Source: Microbacterium oxydans
GTDB lineage: Bacteria > Actinomycetota > Actinomycetes > Actinomycetales > Microbacteriaceae
Length of the DNA: 64,000 nucleotides
NCBI RefSeq assembly: GCF_000956525.1
Contig: NZ_JYIW01000023.1
Location: 155,575-219,574, forward strand
Reading direction: 5' to 3'
Shown here piece by piece: positions 15,855-23,808 of this stretch. Position 1 is the first letter of the stretch. Every line of letters begins with the position of its first letter. A program made the translations under genes and the position numbers. The notes under the pieces were generated by a model. The model had not been told where the DNA came from. It made no database searches and saw nothing but the letters and a program-made list of their open reading frames with translations.

Positions 15855-17100
15855 GGACGGCCCCGAACCGCTCCGTCGCCCGACGGAGCTCCGGCGATGC
15901 GGCCAGGGCCTGGGCTGTGGACTCGCCGCGCTCTGCAGACGCCCACGCGGCGCGCATGCTCTCGACACCGGCGGCGGCGCCGTCGGGGTGCCCGTGGATG
16001 CCGCCGCCGGCGAGCACGAGCAGATCCGACGACCCGACCGCGCGATAGGTGGCGTGGGCGAGGCCGCCCCATTGTCCCGATGACAGCACCGGGACCGTCT
16101 CCGCGATGCCATCGAGCGGCGTGCGCACGTCGGCGATCGAGGCGAGCACCTCGTCGTCCGACTCGTAGAACTTGTTCGAGATGCCGTTCGTGTGCAGATG
16201 ATCGGCACCGCTCAACCGCGCGAGCTGCTGCCAGGCGCGGAACGAGAACCCGACCTGCGGCGAACGGCTGATCGCGCCGAACATCGCCCGGTGGCCGTGG
16301 ATCGGCACCTGCGTGAAACGGCGGACGTGCGCGAGCCCGGCGAGACCGACCATGTTGATGCACACCATGACGCAGGTGCCGCCGGCGGCGACGACCAGGT
16401 CATGGTTCGCTTCGAGCAGGTGGATGTCGTCGGTGATGTTGAACGCGTACATCGGCATCCGGCCGGTGCGGTCGGCATACCGATGCAGCACCGGCATCAC
16501 CGCAGCCACACGATCGGCGAGTGGCGCGGACGGGCCGTTGCCCTGCAGCTCGTCGTCCTTGATGAAGTCGACGCCAGCCTCGGCGAGCTCGCCCACCACC
16601 TCGGCGAGCTCGGCGGGGGAGAGCCCGATGCTCGGCTTGACGATCGTGCCGATCATCGCGCCATCGGGTCGACCCATCCGCTCGCGAGTGCCGGCGAGGC
16701 CGAACTTCGGACCGCCGTAGCGCGCGGCGAACGCCGGTGGCAGGTCGAGGTCGGTGAGCTTGACGGCGGCGAGCTCCTTGATCTCGAAGAGGTTGCCGGC
16801 GACGGCCGCCTGCAGGTTCGGGATCGATGGCCCGAAGTTGTCGAGGGGGAATCGCAGACGCATCCGCGCCCGTCGTCGAAGGGCGGGGTCGCCGACGGTG
16901 CCGGGCAGCGCGCTGTCGCCGGTGAGCGGAAGCTCTTCCAGGTCGACGACCTGGGCGGCGAAGCGGGCACGGACGGCATCCGATTCCCGCTCGACCCGCA
17001 CGAAGGTACCTGTGGACTGCTCGCCGGCGAGCGTCTCGGCAGCCTGCATGAGGGGGAGAGACGTCTCGATGACATACGTGGCGGTGACGTGTTCGCTCAT
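15847..17100 (-). CDS. RuBisCO-like protein (form IV RLP), candidate sugar-acid-phosphate decarboxylase or hydrolase
   Basis: A 417-residue member of the RuBisCO large-chain superfamily. GTIVKPSIGLSP keeps the first active-site Lys (K155) but has Ser in place of the second. FIKDDE (K181, D183, E184) keeps the carbamylated Lys and both metal ligands. HGHRAMFG, the loop-6-like HTNGISNKF and the phosphate-binding LVLAGGGIHGHPDG are present. This pattern means enolisation chemistry is retained, but not CO2 fixation. Known RLPs beside DUF1537 kinases are OiaX (3-oxo-isoapionate-4-phosphate decarboxylase) and OiaT (transcarboxylase/hydrolase) of D-apiose catabolism. Sequence alone cannot separate these, or exclude a new substrate suggested by the GH127/GH78 neighbours. 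It lies 4 bp after GH127. Confidence 0.85.
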   Translation of the reverse strand: MSEHVTATYVIETSLPLMQAAETLAGEQSTGTFVRVERESDAVRARFAAQVVDLEELPLTGDSALPGTVGDPALRRRARMRLRFPLDNFGPSIPNLQAAVAGNLFEIKELAAVKLTDLDLPPAFAARYGGPKFGLAGTRERMGRPDGAMIGTIVKPSIGLSPAELAEVVGELAEAGVDFIKDDELQGNGPSAPLADRVAAVMPVLHRYADRTGRMPMYAFNITDDIHLLEANHDLVVAAGGTCVMVCINMVGLAGLAHVRRFTQVPIHGHRAMFGAISRSPQVGFSFRAWQQLARLSGADHLHTNGISNKFYESDDEVLASIADVRTPLDGIAETVPVLSSGQWGGLAHATYRAVGSSDLLVLAGGGIHGHPDGAAAGVESMRAAWASAERGESTAQALAASPELRRATERFGAVRD

Positions 17101-17104
17101 CGGA

Positions 17105-19087
17105 TCACCAGACGATCGGGAGCCAGACCGACATCTCGCCGGGGCCGCGGTTGCCCCAGGCGAAGTACGGCACCAGTCGAGCGGTGATCTCGGTCAGCGG
17201 CTGCGCGTCGAGGTCGGCGTAGAGGGCGTCGTCGGTCGTGCCGGGGAGCACGGCGAGCGTCGTCGTCAGCGCGATGAGCCGCTGGCCCTCGATCTCCGTG
17301 GTCTCGGTGCCGAACGCGGTGCCGCGGCGGAGTGCCGCCTGTTCGAGCAGCACATCGCCGGGCAGATCGGCCTCCTCGATGCAGTACACGATGGGTCCGC
17401 GCTGCACGGCGACCTGGTTCGCGGCCTCCTCGGCGAGACGGTGGGCGCGCAGCATCCGCACCGGCATCGGCAGGTCGAGCACGATCACGTCGCCCACTGC
17501 GAGCGGTCGATCGATCGTCGTGTACTCGCCGGCTGCGGCGACCGACACGACCTCCCCGGCGACCGTCAGGGCGGCGCCGGACGTCCAGCCTGGGATGCGC
17601 AGGTGCAGCGGCATGCCGCCGGACTGCGCCTCGGTCACGGTGAATTCGATACGCCCGTCCCACGGGTAGTCGCTGTGCTCACGGAGCCCGAGCACACGGC
17701 CGTCGTCGAGGGCGCCGCGCAGCTCGCTGCCGCCGTAGAGATGCACGTACAACCCGTCGGCGGCGACGGATGCCGCGCGCTCGTGCAGTCGCGACAGCGT
17801 CCGCGCCGTGTTCGGCGGGCAGCAGAAGCAGCTCAGGTACCGCTCGCGCAGCCGCTCGTCGGACTTCGGCGGTGCGGGCACCGGATGCAGTCCCGTGTCG
17901 CCAGCCCGGCGCAGCTCGAACGGCAGCTCGCGCACCTGGCGCAACGGGTTCGTGTAGAAGTACGCAGAGCCGTCGAGGCTGATACCGGCGAGCAGTGCGT
18001 TGAAGGAGATCTGCTCGATCACGTCGGCGAACCGCGCCGCACCGGTGAGCGCCAGCATCCGCTCCGCCCACAGGATCATGCCGATGTTCGCGCACGACTC
18101 TGCATGCGCTGTCGTGTGCGGCAGCTGGTAGGCGCGGCCGTAGGCCTGATGCACTCGGCTGATCTGCTCCTGCCACGGGTGGCCGTCCGGCGAGGCCCCG
18201 TCGTACAGTGCGCCGCATCCGCCGGTGATGTAGAGCTTCGTGTCGATCACGTCGTCCCACAGCCGCTCGAGCACCTCGATGAGGTCGGCGTCGCCGGTCT
18301 CGAGCGCGAGGTCGGCGAGGCCCGCATAGAGGTAGTTGGCGCGGACCGCGTGCCCGGCGACCACGTACTGGTCGCGCACGGGGAGGCGGTCCTGGTTGTC
18401 GTCGCCGCCCTCGAACTCGTCGCGGACGCGAAGGAACGCCTGGGCGAGTGCGAGCCAGCGGCGGTCATCCGTCGTGCGGTACAGCTCGATCACGGCCATG
18501 TAGTGCGAAGGGCAGATCGCGCTGCGAGCGAGCTCGACCGGCTTGTGCTCGGCGAGACCCTCGAGGTAGCCCGCAGCGCGCACGGCGACATCGAGCAGCA
18601 GCGTCGAGCCGGTGACCTCGTGGTGCCGCACGCACATCGTGATGAGGTGTCCGAGGTTGTAGGTCTCGAAGTGGAAGCGGTCGGCGAGCTCGGTGGCCGT
18701 GGCGGGGCCGAGCGCGGCGATCAGGGTCGGCGTGTGCAGGTATCCGTCGGCGCGCTGCACCGAGGCGATGAGCTCGGCGAGCGTCTCGACGGTCTCGGCC
18801 AGCCAGGGTTCCGGCTGGAGTTCGAGCTGCGCGATCGCAGCTTCCATCCATTTGTAGACATCGCCGTCCATGAACGGCGGACCGACGTGCTCGCCCGGTT
18901 CGAGTCCAGCCGCGATGCGGAAGTTGCGCAGACCGTTGCTGACCGCGGGGTCGCTCAGCGACTGCCACATGGTCGGCACGGTCGTCGAGCGCGTGCGCTC
19001 CTGCACACCGCCCCAGAACCCGCTGGCCCATCGAGCGGCGTCCGCGGTCAGCGGGGTCAGTGCGCGCTGTCGCGTGTCCGTGGTCAT
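17105..19087 (-). CDS. Glycoside hydrolase family 127 (beta-L-arabinofuranosidase / acerase family)
   Basis: A 660-residue (alpha/alpha)6-barrel enzyme with C-terminal beta domains and no signal peptide. The zinc and catalytic residues of GH127 are all present: HAESCANIG gives Glu330 and Cys332, and SCFCCPPN gives Cys420, Cys422 and Cys423, one of which is the thiol nucleophile. GPPFMDGDVYKWMEA and GHAVRANYLYAG are other family landmarks. Described GH127 activities are beta-L-arabinofuranosidase and, in gut Bacteroides, release of aceric acid from rhamnogalacturonan II. The start overlaps the preceding stop (ATGA). Its coupling to an RLP and sugar-acid kinase makes an acidic branched sugar a plausible product here. 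Confidence 0.88.
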   Translation of the reverse strand: MTTDTRQRALTPLTADAARWASGFWGGVQERTRSTTVPTMWQSLSDPAVSNGLRNFRIAAGLEPGEHVGPPFMDGDVYKWMEAAIAQLELQPEPWLAETVETLAELIASVQRADGYLHTPTLIAALGPATATELADRFHFETYNLGHLITMCVRHHEVTGSTLLLDVAVRAAGYLEGLAEHKPVELARSAICPSHYMAVIELYRTTDDRRWLALAQAFLRVRDEFEGGDDNQDRLPVRDQYVVAGHAVRANYLYAGLADLALETGDADLIEVLERLWDDVIDTKLYITGGCGALYDGASPDGHPWQEQISRVHQAYGRAYQLPHTTAHAESCANIGMILWAERMLALTGAARFADVIEQISFNALLAGISLDGSAYFYTNPLRQVRELPFELRRAGDTGLHPVPAPPKSDERLRERYLSCFCCPPNTARTLSRLHERAASVAADGLYVHLYGGSELRGALDDGRVLGLREHSDYPWDGRIEFTVTEAQSGGMPLHLRIPGWTSGAALTVAGEVVSVAAAGEYTTIDRPLAVGDVIVLDLPMPVRMLRAHRLAEEAANQVAVQRGPIVYCIEEADLPGDVLLEQAALRRGTAFGTETTEIEGQRLIALTTTLAVLPGTTDDALYADLDAQPLTEITARLVPYFAWGNRGPGEMSVWLPIVW

Positions 19088-19764
19088 CGGAGGTCTCCCT
19101 CTGTCGTCGTCGCGGCTCGTGCGGCGATCAGCTCGCCCAGCCGAGCGATGCCCGGCTCGATGCTGGTGAGCACCGGGACGTCGACGCGGACGCGCTCGGC
19201 GGCAGAGGCCATCGACGCCTGCGCCAGCACCACGACATCGGCTCCGGCTGCGAGTCGTTCGATGGCCGAGGCGACGAGCCGGTCGTGCAGCGGACGGTCG
19301 CCACCCGAGACGGCGGCGAACGCGCCGTCGACGACCTCCTCGACGATGATCGGCTCGACGCCGGTCAGGGCAGCCCGCTCGCGCAGCAGCGCGACGGTCG
19401 GGGTGAGCGTGGTCGGCAGCGTCGCGATCACGGCGATCCGCGCTCCGATGTGCACGGCCTGATCGGCCATCGCCTCGTCGATGCGCAGCACCGGGATGCC
19501 TGCACGTGCTGCGGTCTGCGCGGCGTAGCCCGAGATCGACGAGCACGTCAGCATCAGCACGTCGGCGCCCGCGTCGCGGGCCGCCTCGGCCAGATGCGCG
19601 AGTCGATCGGCGACGGATGCCGCGAGCTCGGCGTCGCCGAGATCGGCGACGATGCGGTCGTCGAGGTAGTTCACGACGGTCGCGTCGGGCAGGACCGCGC
19701 GTGCGCGCTCGGTGACCGGCGGGATCACGACCGCGCCGGTGTGCAGGAAGGCGATGCGGGTCAT
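19084..19764 (-). CDS. Asp/Glu/hydantoin racemase superfamily protein with a single active-site cysteine
   Basis: A 226-residue protein with the pseudo-symmetric racemase fold. The first half keeps the catalytic Cys in VLMLTCSSISGY. The matching position in the second half, where racemases have GCTG or GCAG, reads VVVLAQASMASA, with no Cys. Two-base racemisation is therefore unlikely. One-Cys relatives in this superfamily include arylmalonate decarboxylase (which keeps the other Cys) and maleate isomerase. A decarboxylase, isomerase or lyase on a sugar-derived acid is a reasonable guess, not a demonstrated function. GAGGAGG precedes the ATG. The gene overlaps both neighbours by 4 bp (ATGA), so it is firmly part of the operon. 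Confidence 0.75.
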   Translation of the reverse strand: MTRIAFLHTGAVVIPPVTERARAVLPDATVVNYLDDRIVADLGDAELAASVADRLAHLAEAARDAGADVLMLTCSSISGYAAQTAARAGIPVLRIDEAMADQAVHIGARIAVIATLPTTLTPTVALLRERAALTGVEPIIVEEVVDGAFAAVSGGDRPLHDRLVASAIERLAAGADVVVLAQASMASAAERVRVDVPVLTSIEPGIARLGELIAARAATTTEGDLR

Positions 19765-22367
19765 GCCGACACCTCCTCGGCGAGGGTGAGGGAACGCGTG
19801 TGGATGCCGTGCCCCACCGTCTCCTCCGGCTGCCCCGGCAGGGAGAGGATGCCGGTGGTGCCGACCGGGAGCTCGGCCGTCACGTGCAGCGCACCGTCGC
19901 GGATCAGCCACGAGACCGAGGCCTCGCCGTACGGCGTGCGGTGCCTGGCCGAGGCCGAGGTGAGTCCGCCACCGGGGCGCGGCGCGACGCGGATGCGGCG
20001 GTACCCGGGCGAGTCAGGGGCGAGCCCTGCGACGACGCGGTGCATCCAGTCGACCACCGCACCGAGGGCGTAGTGGTTGAACGAGGTCATCGAGCCTGGG
20101 TTGACCGAGCCGTCCGGCCGCATCGAATCCCAGCGCTCCCAGACCGTGGTCGCTCCCATGCCGACCTGGTAGAGCCACGACGGGCACTCCTTCTCGAGCA
20201 GCAGGTCGTACGCGGCGTCGAGCTGGCCGTTGGCGCTCAGCGCATCGGTCACGAGCGGGGTGCCGACGAACCCGGTGCCGATGCGGTTGCCGCCCGCGTG
20301 CACGAGTTCGGCGAGCCGTGCGGCTGCCGGTGCGCGCAGCTCATCGGGCAGCAGGTCGAACTGCAGTGCGACCGCGTAGGCGGTCTGCGCATCCGATGTC
20401 ATCCGACCGCCGGGGAGCACGTAGGCGCCGATGAACGCCGCCTTCGCCTCCGCCGCGATGGTGCCGTAGGTCTCGGCATCCGCGGTCCTGCCCAAGGTCG
20501 CCGCCATCTCGGCGACCAGTCGGGCGGAGTACGCGAAATACCCGGAGGCGACGAGGAATCGATCGGTCTTCGCGCGGGACGGATGCTGCGGGGGAGCATC
20601 CGGGTCGAGCCAGTCGCCGAGCTGGAACCCGGTGTCCCAGAGGCGCGACGGCCCTGCGATCTCGGCCTGCAGATCGACCCAGGCACTGGCGCTGTCGAAC
20701 TGCGCCCGCAGCACGCCCTCGTCGCCGAAGCGCTGGTGCAGCGTCCACGGCACGATCGTCGCCGCGTCGCCCCAGGCCGCCCCTGGGCGCTGCGGGTTCC
20801 ACATCGAGTCGGCCGGGATCACCGGTACGTACCAGGGCACGGTGCCGTCGGGCAGCTGCTCGGCGGCGAGGTCGCGGAGCCAGCCCGCCAGCATGCCGGA
20901 GGAGTCGTAGAGGAAGGATGCCGCCGGCGTGAACACCTGGATGTCACCGGTCCACCCGAGGCGCTCGTCGCGCTGCGGGCAGTCCGAGGGGATGTCGACG
21001 AAGTTGCCGCGCATGCCCCACACCACGTTCTCGTGCAGGCGGTCGAGCTGAGGGTTCGACGAGGCGAACCAGCCGGTGCGCTCCATGTCGGTGTGCAGCA
21101 CCCGCGCGATCAGGGCGCCGTTCGCGGCATCCGTATCGAGATCGCCGGGCCAGCCGTCCACCTCGACGTAGCGGAAGCCGTGATATGTGAAGCGCGGCTC
21201 CCACTCCTCGCCGCCGTCGCGGCCGGCGAAGGTGTAGACGTCGGTCGAGATCGCGTCGCGCAGCGGACGGGTGTAGAGCTCGTCGTCCTGCAGCACCTCC
21301 GCGGTGCGCAGGGTGACGGTGGTGCCGGCCGGGGCGGTGGCGCGAAGCCGCACGACGCCGACGAGATTCTGGCCGAAGTCGAGCACGCGCTTGCCGGAGG
21401 GGGCGCGCAGCACGGCGATCGGCTGCACCTCCTCGGTCACCCGCACGGGAGGGCCGGTCGGGGCGACGAGCGTTGAGCGATCGCGTCGACGCAGCTGCAC
21501 GCGGCTCCACGCGCTGTCGTCGTAGCCGGCGCTGCTCCAGCCCGGAAGCTCCTCGCGGGCGTCGTAGACCTCGCCGTCGTAGAGGCCGGACCGGATGATC
21601 GGGCTCCGCGCCGCCTTCCACCGGGTGTCGGTCGCGATGGTCTCCGTCGAGCCGTCGGCGTAGCGCAGTTCGAGCTGACCGATGAAGGAGAGGTCGTCGC
21701 CGAACACGTTGCGGAAGCCGCCGCGCCAACCCAGACGCCCGCGGTACCAGCCGTCGCCGAGCCAGGCGCCGATCGCGTTGTCGCCCTCGGCGAGCAGCTC
21801 GGTCACGTCGTACGTGGTGTAGCGCAGGCGCTCGCGGTACACCGTCCAGCCGGGGGCGAGCACGTCGGAGCCGACCCGCTCGCCGTTGATCTCGGCCTGG
21901 AAGAGACCGTGGGCCGAGGCGTAGAGCCGTGCGCTGACGAGCCCTGGACGCACGGCGAAGTCGCGACGGACGAGCGAGGGGCGACGGTCGTCGCGCATCG
22001 GGTTCTCGTTCCAGATTGCGCCGATGGGGCCGGCTGACCAGTCCTCCGGATGCAGCAGACCGGTCTCGACCGTCGACCACGGGCCGGGTTCGCTCCAGCC
22101 GCCGTCATCGCCGCGCACCTGCACCCGCACGGATGCAGTGGCTCGCGAGGGGAGGGCCGGCGCTGGCCACGGCACGAGGACCTGCTCGTCGGATTCGACC
22201 TCGAAGGTCGAGGTCGATCCTGTGGCGGCCACCTCGACGCGGTATGCCGTCTGCGACCATCCGATCGGAGCGCTCTCGACGAACCAGGAGAGGCGCGGGG
22301 CCGGCTCGCCGATGCCGATGGGCTCGCGGTGGTGCTCGAAGCGAGCGGCGGATACGGTGGCCGGCAT
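19761..22367 (-). CDS. Alpha-L-rhamnosidase, GH78
   Basis: An 868-residue multidomain enzyme. The N-terminal beta domains include the carbohydrate-binding Bac_rhamnosid_N part (LVRRDFAVRPGLVSARLYAS, PGWTVYRERLRYTTYDVT). The catalytic (alpha/alpha)6 barrel contains IPSDCPQRDERLGWTGD, where the family's acidic residues lie, and TTVWERWDSM with the second conserved Glu. There is no signal peptide, so it acts on imported rhamno-oligosaccharides. It is the first gene of the GH78-racemase-GH127-RLP-kinase operon. A GGGAG site lies 6 nt before the ATG, and a LacI-type operator lies 19 bp upstream of the start codon. Released L-rhamnose would feed the rha operon downstream. Confidence 0.93.
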   Translation of the reverse strand: MPATVSAARFEHHREPIGIGEPAPRLSWFVESAPIGWSQTAYRVEVAATGSTSTFEVESDEQVLVPWPAPALPSRATASVRVQVRGDDGGWSEPGPWSTVETGLLHPEDWSAGPIGAIWNENPMRDDRRPSLVRRDFAVRPGLVSARLYASAHGLFQAEINGERVGSDVLAPGWTVYRERLRYTTYDVTELLAEGDNAIGAWLGDGWYRGRLGWRGGFRNVFGDDLSFIGQLELRYADGSTETIATDTRWKAARSPIIRSGLYDGEVYDAREELPGWSSAGYDDSAWSRVQLRRRDRSTLVAPTGPPVRVTEEVQPIAVLRAPSGKRVLDFGQNLVGVVRLRATAPAGTTVTLRTAEVLQDDELYTRPLRDAISTDVYTFAGRDGGEEWEPRFTYHGFRYVEVDGWPGDLDTDAANGALIARVLHTDMERTGWFASSNPQLDRLHENVVWGMRGNFVDIPSDCPQRDERLGWTGDIQVFTPAASFLYDSSGMLAGWLRDLAAEQLPDGTVPWYVPVIPADSMWNPQRPGAAWGDAATIVPWTLHQRFGDEGVLRAQFDSASAWVDLQAEIAGPSRLWDTGFQLGDWLDPDAPPQHPSRAKTDRFLVASGYFAYSARLVAEMAATLGRTADAETYGTIAAEAKAAFIGAYVLPGGRMTSDAQTAYAVALQFDLLPDELRAPAAARLAELVHAGGNRIGTGFVGTPLVTDALSANGQLDAAYDLLLEKECPSWLYQVGMGATTVWERWDSMRPDGSVNPGSMTSFNHYALGAVVDWMHRVVAGLAPDSPGYRRIRVAPRPGGGLTSASARHRTPYGEASVSWLIRDGALHVTAELPVGTTGILSLPGQPEETVGHGIHTRSLTLAEEVSA

Positions 22368-22385
22368 TGGACACTCCCAAGATTT

Positions 22386-22397
22386 CGAAACGTTTCA
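22386..22397. promoter_or_regulatory. LacI-type operator upstream of GH78 gene
   Basis: CGAAACGTTTCA contains a perfect 10-bp palindrome, GAAACGTTTC, with the central CG typical of LacI/GalR sites. It is 54 bp centre to centre from the next site in the same gap. Confidence 0.65.
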
Positions 22398-22437
22398 GAG
22401 TCGCCCGCAAGGCGATTGCGGGACGAAGCAGGATAGA

Positions 22438-22453
22438 ATTGTGACGTTTCAAT
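22438..22453. promoter_or_regulatory. LacI-type operator in GH78/dehydrogenase divergent gap
   Basis: ATTGTGACGTTTCAAT is the exact reverse complement of the site at 27151-27166 upstream of the LacI gene. It abuts a plus-strand TAGAAT (22434-22439) and a minus-strand TAGTAT (22452-22457), either of which could be a -10 box. Confidence 0.7.
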
Positions 22454-22513
22454 ACTAGGGCATCGAGCTCGCATCGGTCGATGCTCGTGCCAGACTCGGA
22501 CACGGAGGTCCAC

Positions 22514-23344
22514 ATGGTGATCGCAGTCACTGGAAGCAACGGCACGCTCGGTCGCGCCACGGTCGAGCGGCTGCGCGCCACCGGCGCCGAGGTGCTCGGC
22601 TTCGACCTCGCCGGCACGCCGGGCGTCGGCTTCACACGCGTCGACCTGGCGGACTACGGGCAGACGCTCGACGCGTTCCTCGGCGTGACCGCACGGCACG
22701 AGGGCATCGAGGCGCTCGTGCATCTCGCGGCGGTCCCGGTGAACGGGCTCATCCCCGACGCTGCGACCTTCGAGAACAACATGCTCGCCTCCTCGCACGT
22801 GCTGCTCGCCGCGCACCGCGCCGGCATCCGCACGGTCATCCTCGCCTCGAGCATCACGGCCATGGGCTTCCCGTTCGACGTCGCACCGCCAGCGCTCCCC
22901 GTCGACGAGACCTACACCCGCGCGTTCAACACCTACGGCCTCGGCAAGGTGGTGGAGGAGGCCATGGCCGCGCAACTGGCCGGCTGGCGCCCCGACACCT
23001 CGATCACTGCGCTGCGGTTCACGAACGTCGTGGCCCCGGACGCATACGGCACGTTCGAGTCCGCGGCCGAGCCCGACTACCGCCGCGACCTCATCGGATC
23101 CTGGATCGACGCACGAGATGGCGCCCGCGCCGTCGAACTCGCACTCGCCGGCGCGACGCCCGGGTTCCGCGTGTACAACGTCGCGGCGCCCGGATCCGGC
23201 AATGCCGCTCCCAGTCGCGAACTCGCCGCGCGGTGGTTCCCCGGTGTTCCGGTGGCCGACGACCTCGGCGAGTTCGAGTCGCTCATGTCGACCCGCCGCA
23301 TCCAGGACGAGCTCGGCTTCCGCGCCGAGCACGACTGGCGCTGA
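22514..23344 (+). CDS. NAD(P)-dependent sugar dehydrogenase/epimerase-like SDR (extended type)
   Basis: A 276-residue extended SDR. VIAVTGSNGTLGRATVERL is the dinucleotide site. VHLAAVPVNGL, ILASSITAMGF and a catalytic pair in NTYGLGKVVEE (Tyr and Lys) follow. Short members of this group include uronate dehydrogenase and other sugar C1 dehydrogenases as well as UDP-sugar epimerases. At this size and in this locus, oxidation of a free sugar is more likely than nucleotide-sugar epimerisation. It could supply the missing aldose oxidation step of the apionate or related route; that is a guess. GGAGG sits 5 nt before the ATG. The gene is divergent from GH78 and shares two LacI-type operators with it. 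Confidence 0.75.
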   Translation: MVIAVTGSNGTLGRATVERLRATGAEVLGFDLAGTPGVGFTRVDLADYGQTLDAFLGVTARHEGIEALVHLAAVPVNGLIPDAATFENNMLASSHVLLAAHRAGIRTVILASSITAMGFPFDVAPPALPVDETYTRAFNTYGLGKVVEEAMAAQLAGWRPDTSITALRFTNVVAPDAYGTFESAAEPDYRRDLIGSWIDARDGARAVELALAGATPGFRVYNVAAPGSGNAAPSRELAARWFPGVPVADDLGEFESLMSTRRIQDELGFRAEHDWR

Positions 23345-23378
23345 CGTCCCGCGCCTCCCCCGCGGGTCCCGGGTCCGC

Positions 23379-23434
23379 GAGGGGTCAGAACACGCCGCGC
23401 GTCCGAGGACGGGCGCGGCGTGTTTCGGCCCCTC
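23379..23434. repeat. Long hairpin, copy A of family 1
   Basis: The arms are 23379-23400 (GAGGGGTCAGAACACGCCGCG plus C) and 23413-23434, and pair with a few mismatches or wobbles. It immediately follows the stop of the dehydrogenase gene at 23344 and could terminate it. Confidence 0.8.
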
Positions 23435-23556
23435 GCACGAAGGGCGCGCGCGTGAAGTGCGTCACGGGGCGCGGTGCGAAGCGCGGGGTGCGAGCGGCGT
23501 GCGAGGTGGGAGCGGCGGTGCGAGGTGCACGGCGCTGGGGGTGCCCACTCCCGGGT

Positions 23557-23612
23557 GAGGGGCCAGAACGCGCCGCGTGTGTGAGGACGAACGCGGCGCG
23601 TCTTGACCCCTC
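23557..23612. repeat. Long hairpin, copy B of family 1
   Basis: Arms 23557-23578 and 23591-23612. The left arm has GGCCAGAACGCGCC where copy A has GGTCAGAACACGCC, and the right arm changes with it at the inner position. The preceding CCCACTCCCGGGTGA is shared with copy C. Confidence 0.8.
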
Positions 23613-23729
23613 GCGGGAAGATCACGCGCGATACGCGGCGCGGGGTGGGTGTGAGGCGCGAACGGCGGTGCGCGATGTGGCGTGCGGTGCGAGATGTGGC
23701 GCGCGACGCTTGGGTACCCACTTCCGGGT

Positions 23730-23785
23730 GAGGGGTCAGAACGCGCCGCGCGTTCGCGGACGAGCGCGGCGTGTTCTGACCCCTC
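23730..23785. repeat. Long hairpin, copy C of family 1
   Basis: Arms 23730-23751 and 23764-23785 form a 22-bp stem with one wobble. It ends 24 bp before the stop of the permease gene on the minus strand, so it may terminate the ABC operon. Confidence 0.8.
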
Positions 23786-23808
23786 GCGGGGGAGGGCAAG
23801 GGCGCGCG

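Larger units (their letters stand above)
23345..23808. repeat. Gene-free stretch made of three tandem hairpin units
   Basis: The 464 bp between convergent genes holds three copies of a ~175-bp unit. Each unit has a long hairpin (next entries) and a GC-rich linker with repeated GTGCGA and GTGGC words. I see no protein coding. Read-through frames give Arg/Ala-rich low-complexity translations typical of shadows. Confidence 0.8.

Noticed and set aside
15847..17100. True RuBisCO for CO2 fixation
   Set aside because: The second active-site Lys of the KPK motif is Ser. There is no small subunit or phosphoribulokinase, and the context is sugar-acid catabolism.
23379..23785. CRISPR array from three spaced palindromes
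   Set aside because: The repeats are ~56-bp hairpins with ~120-bp similar linkers, unlike short repeats with unique spacers. There are no cas genes.
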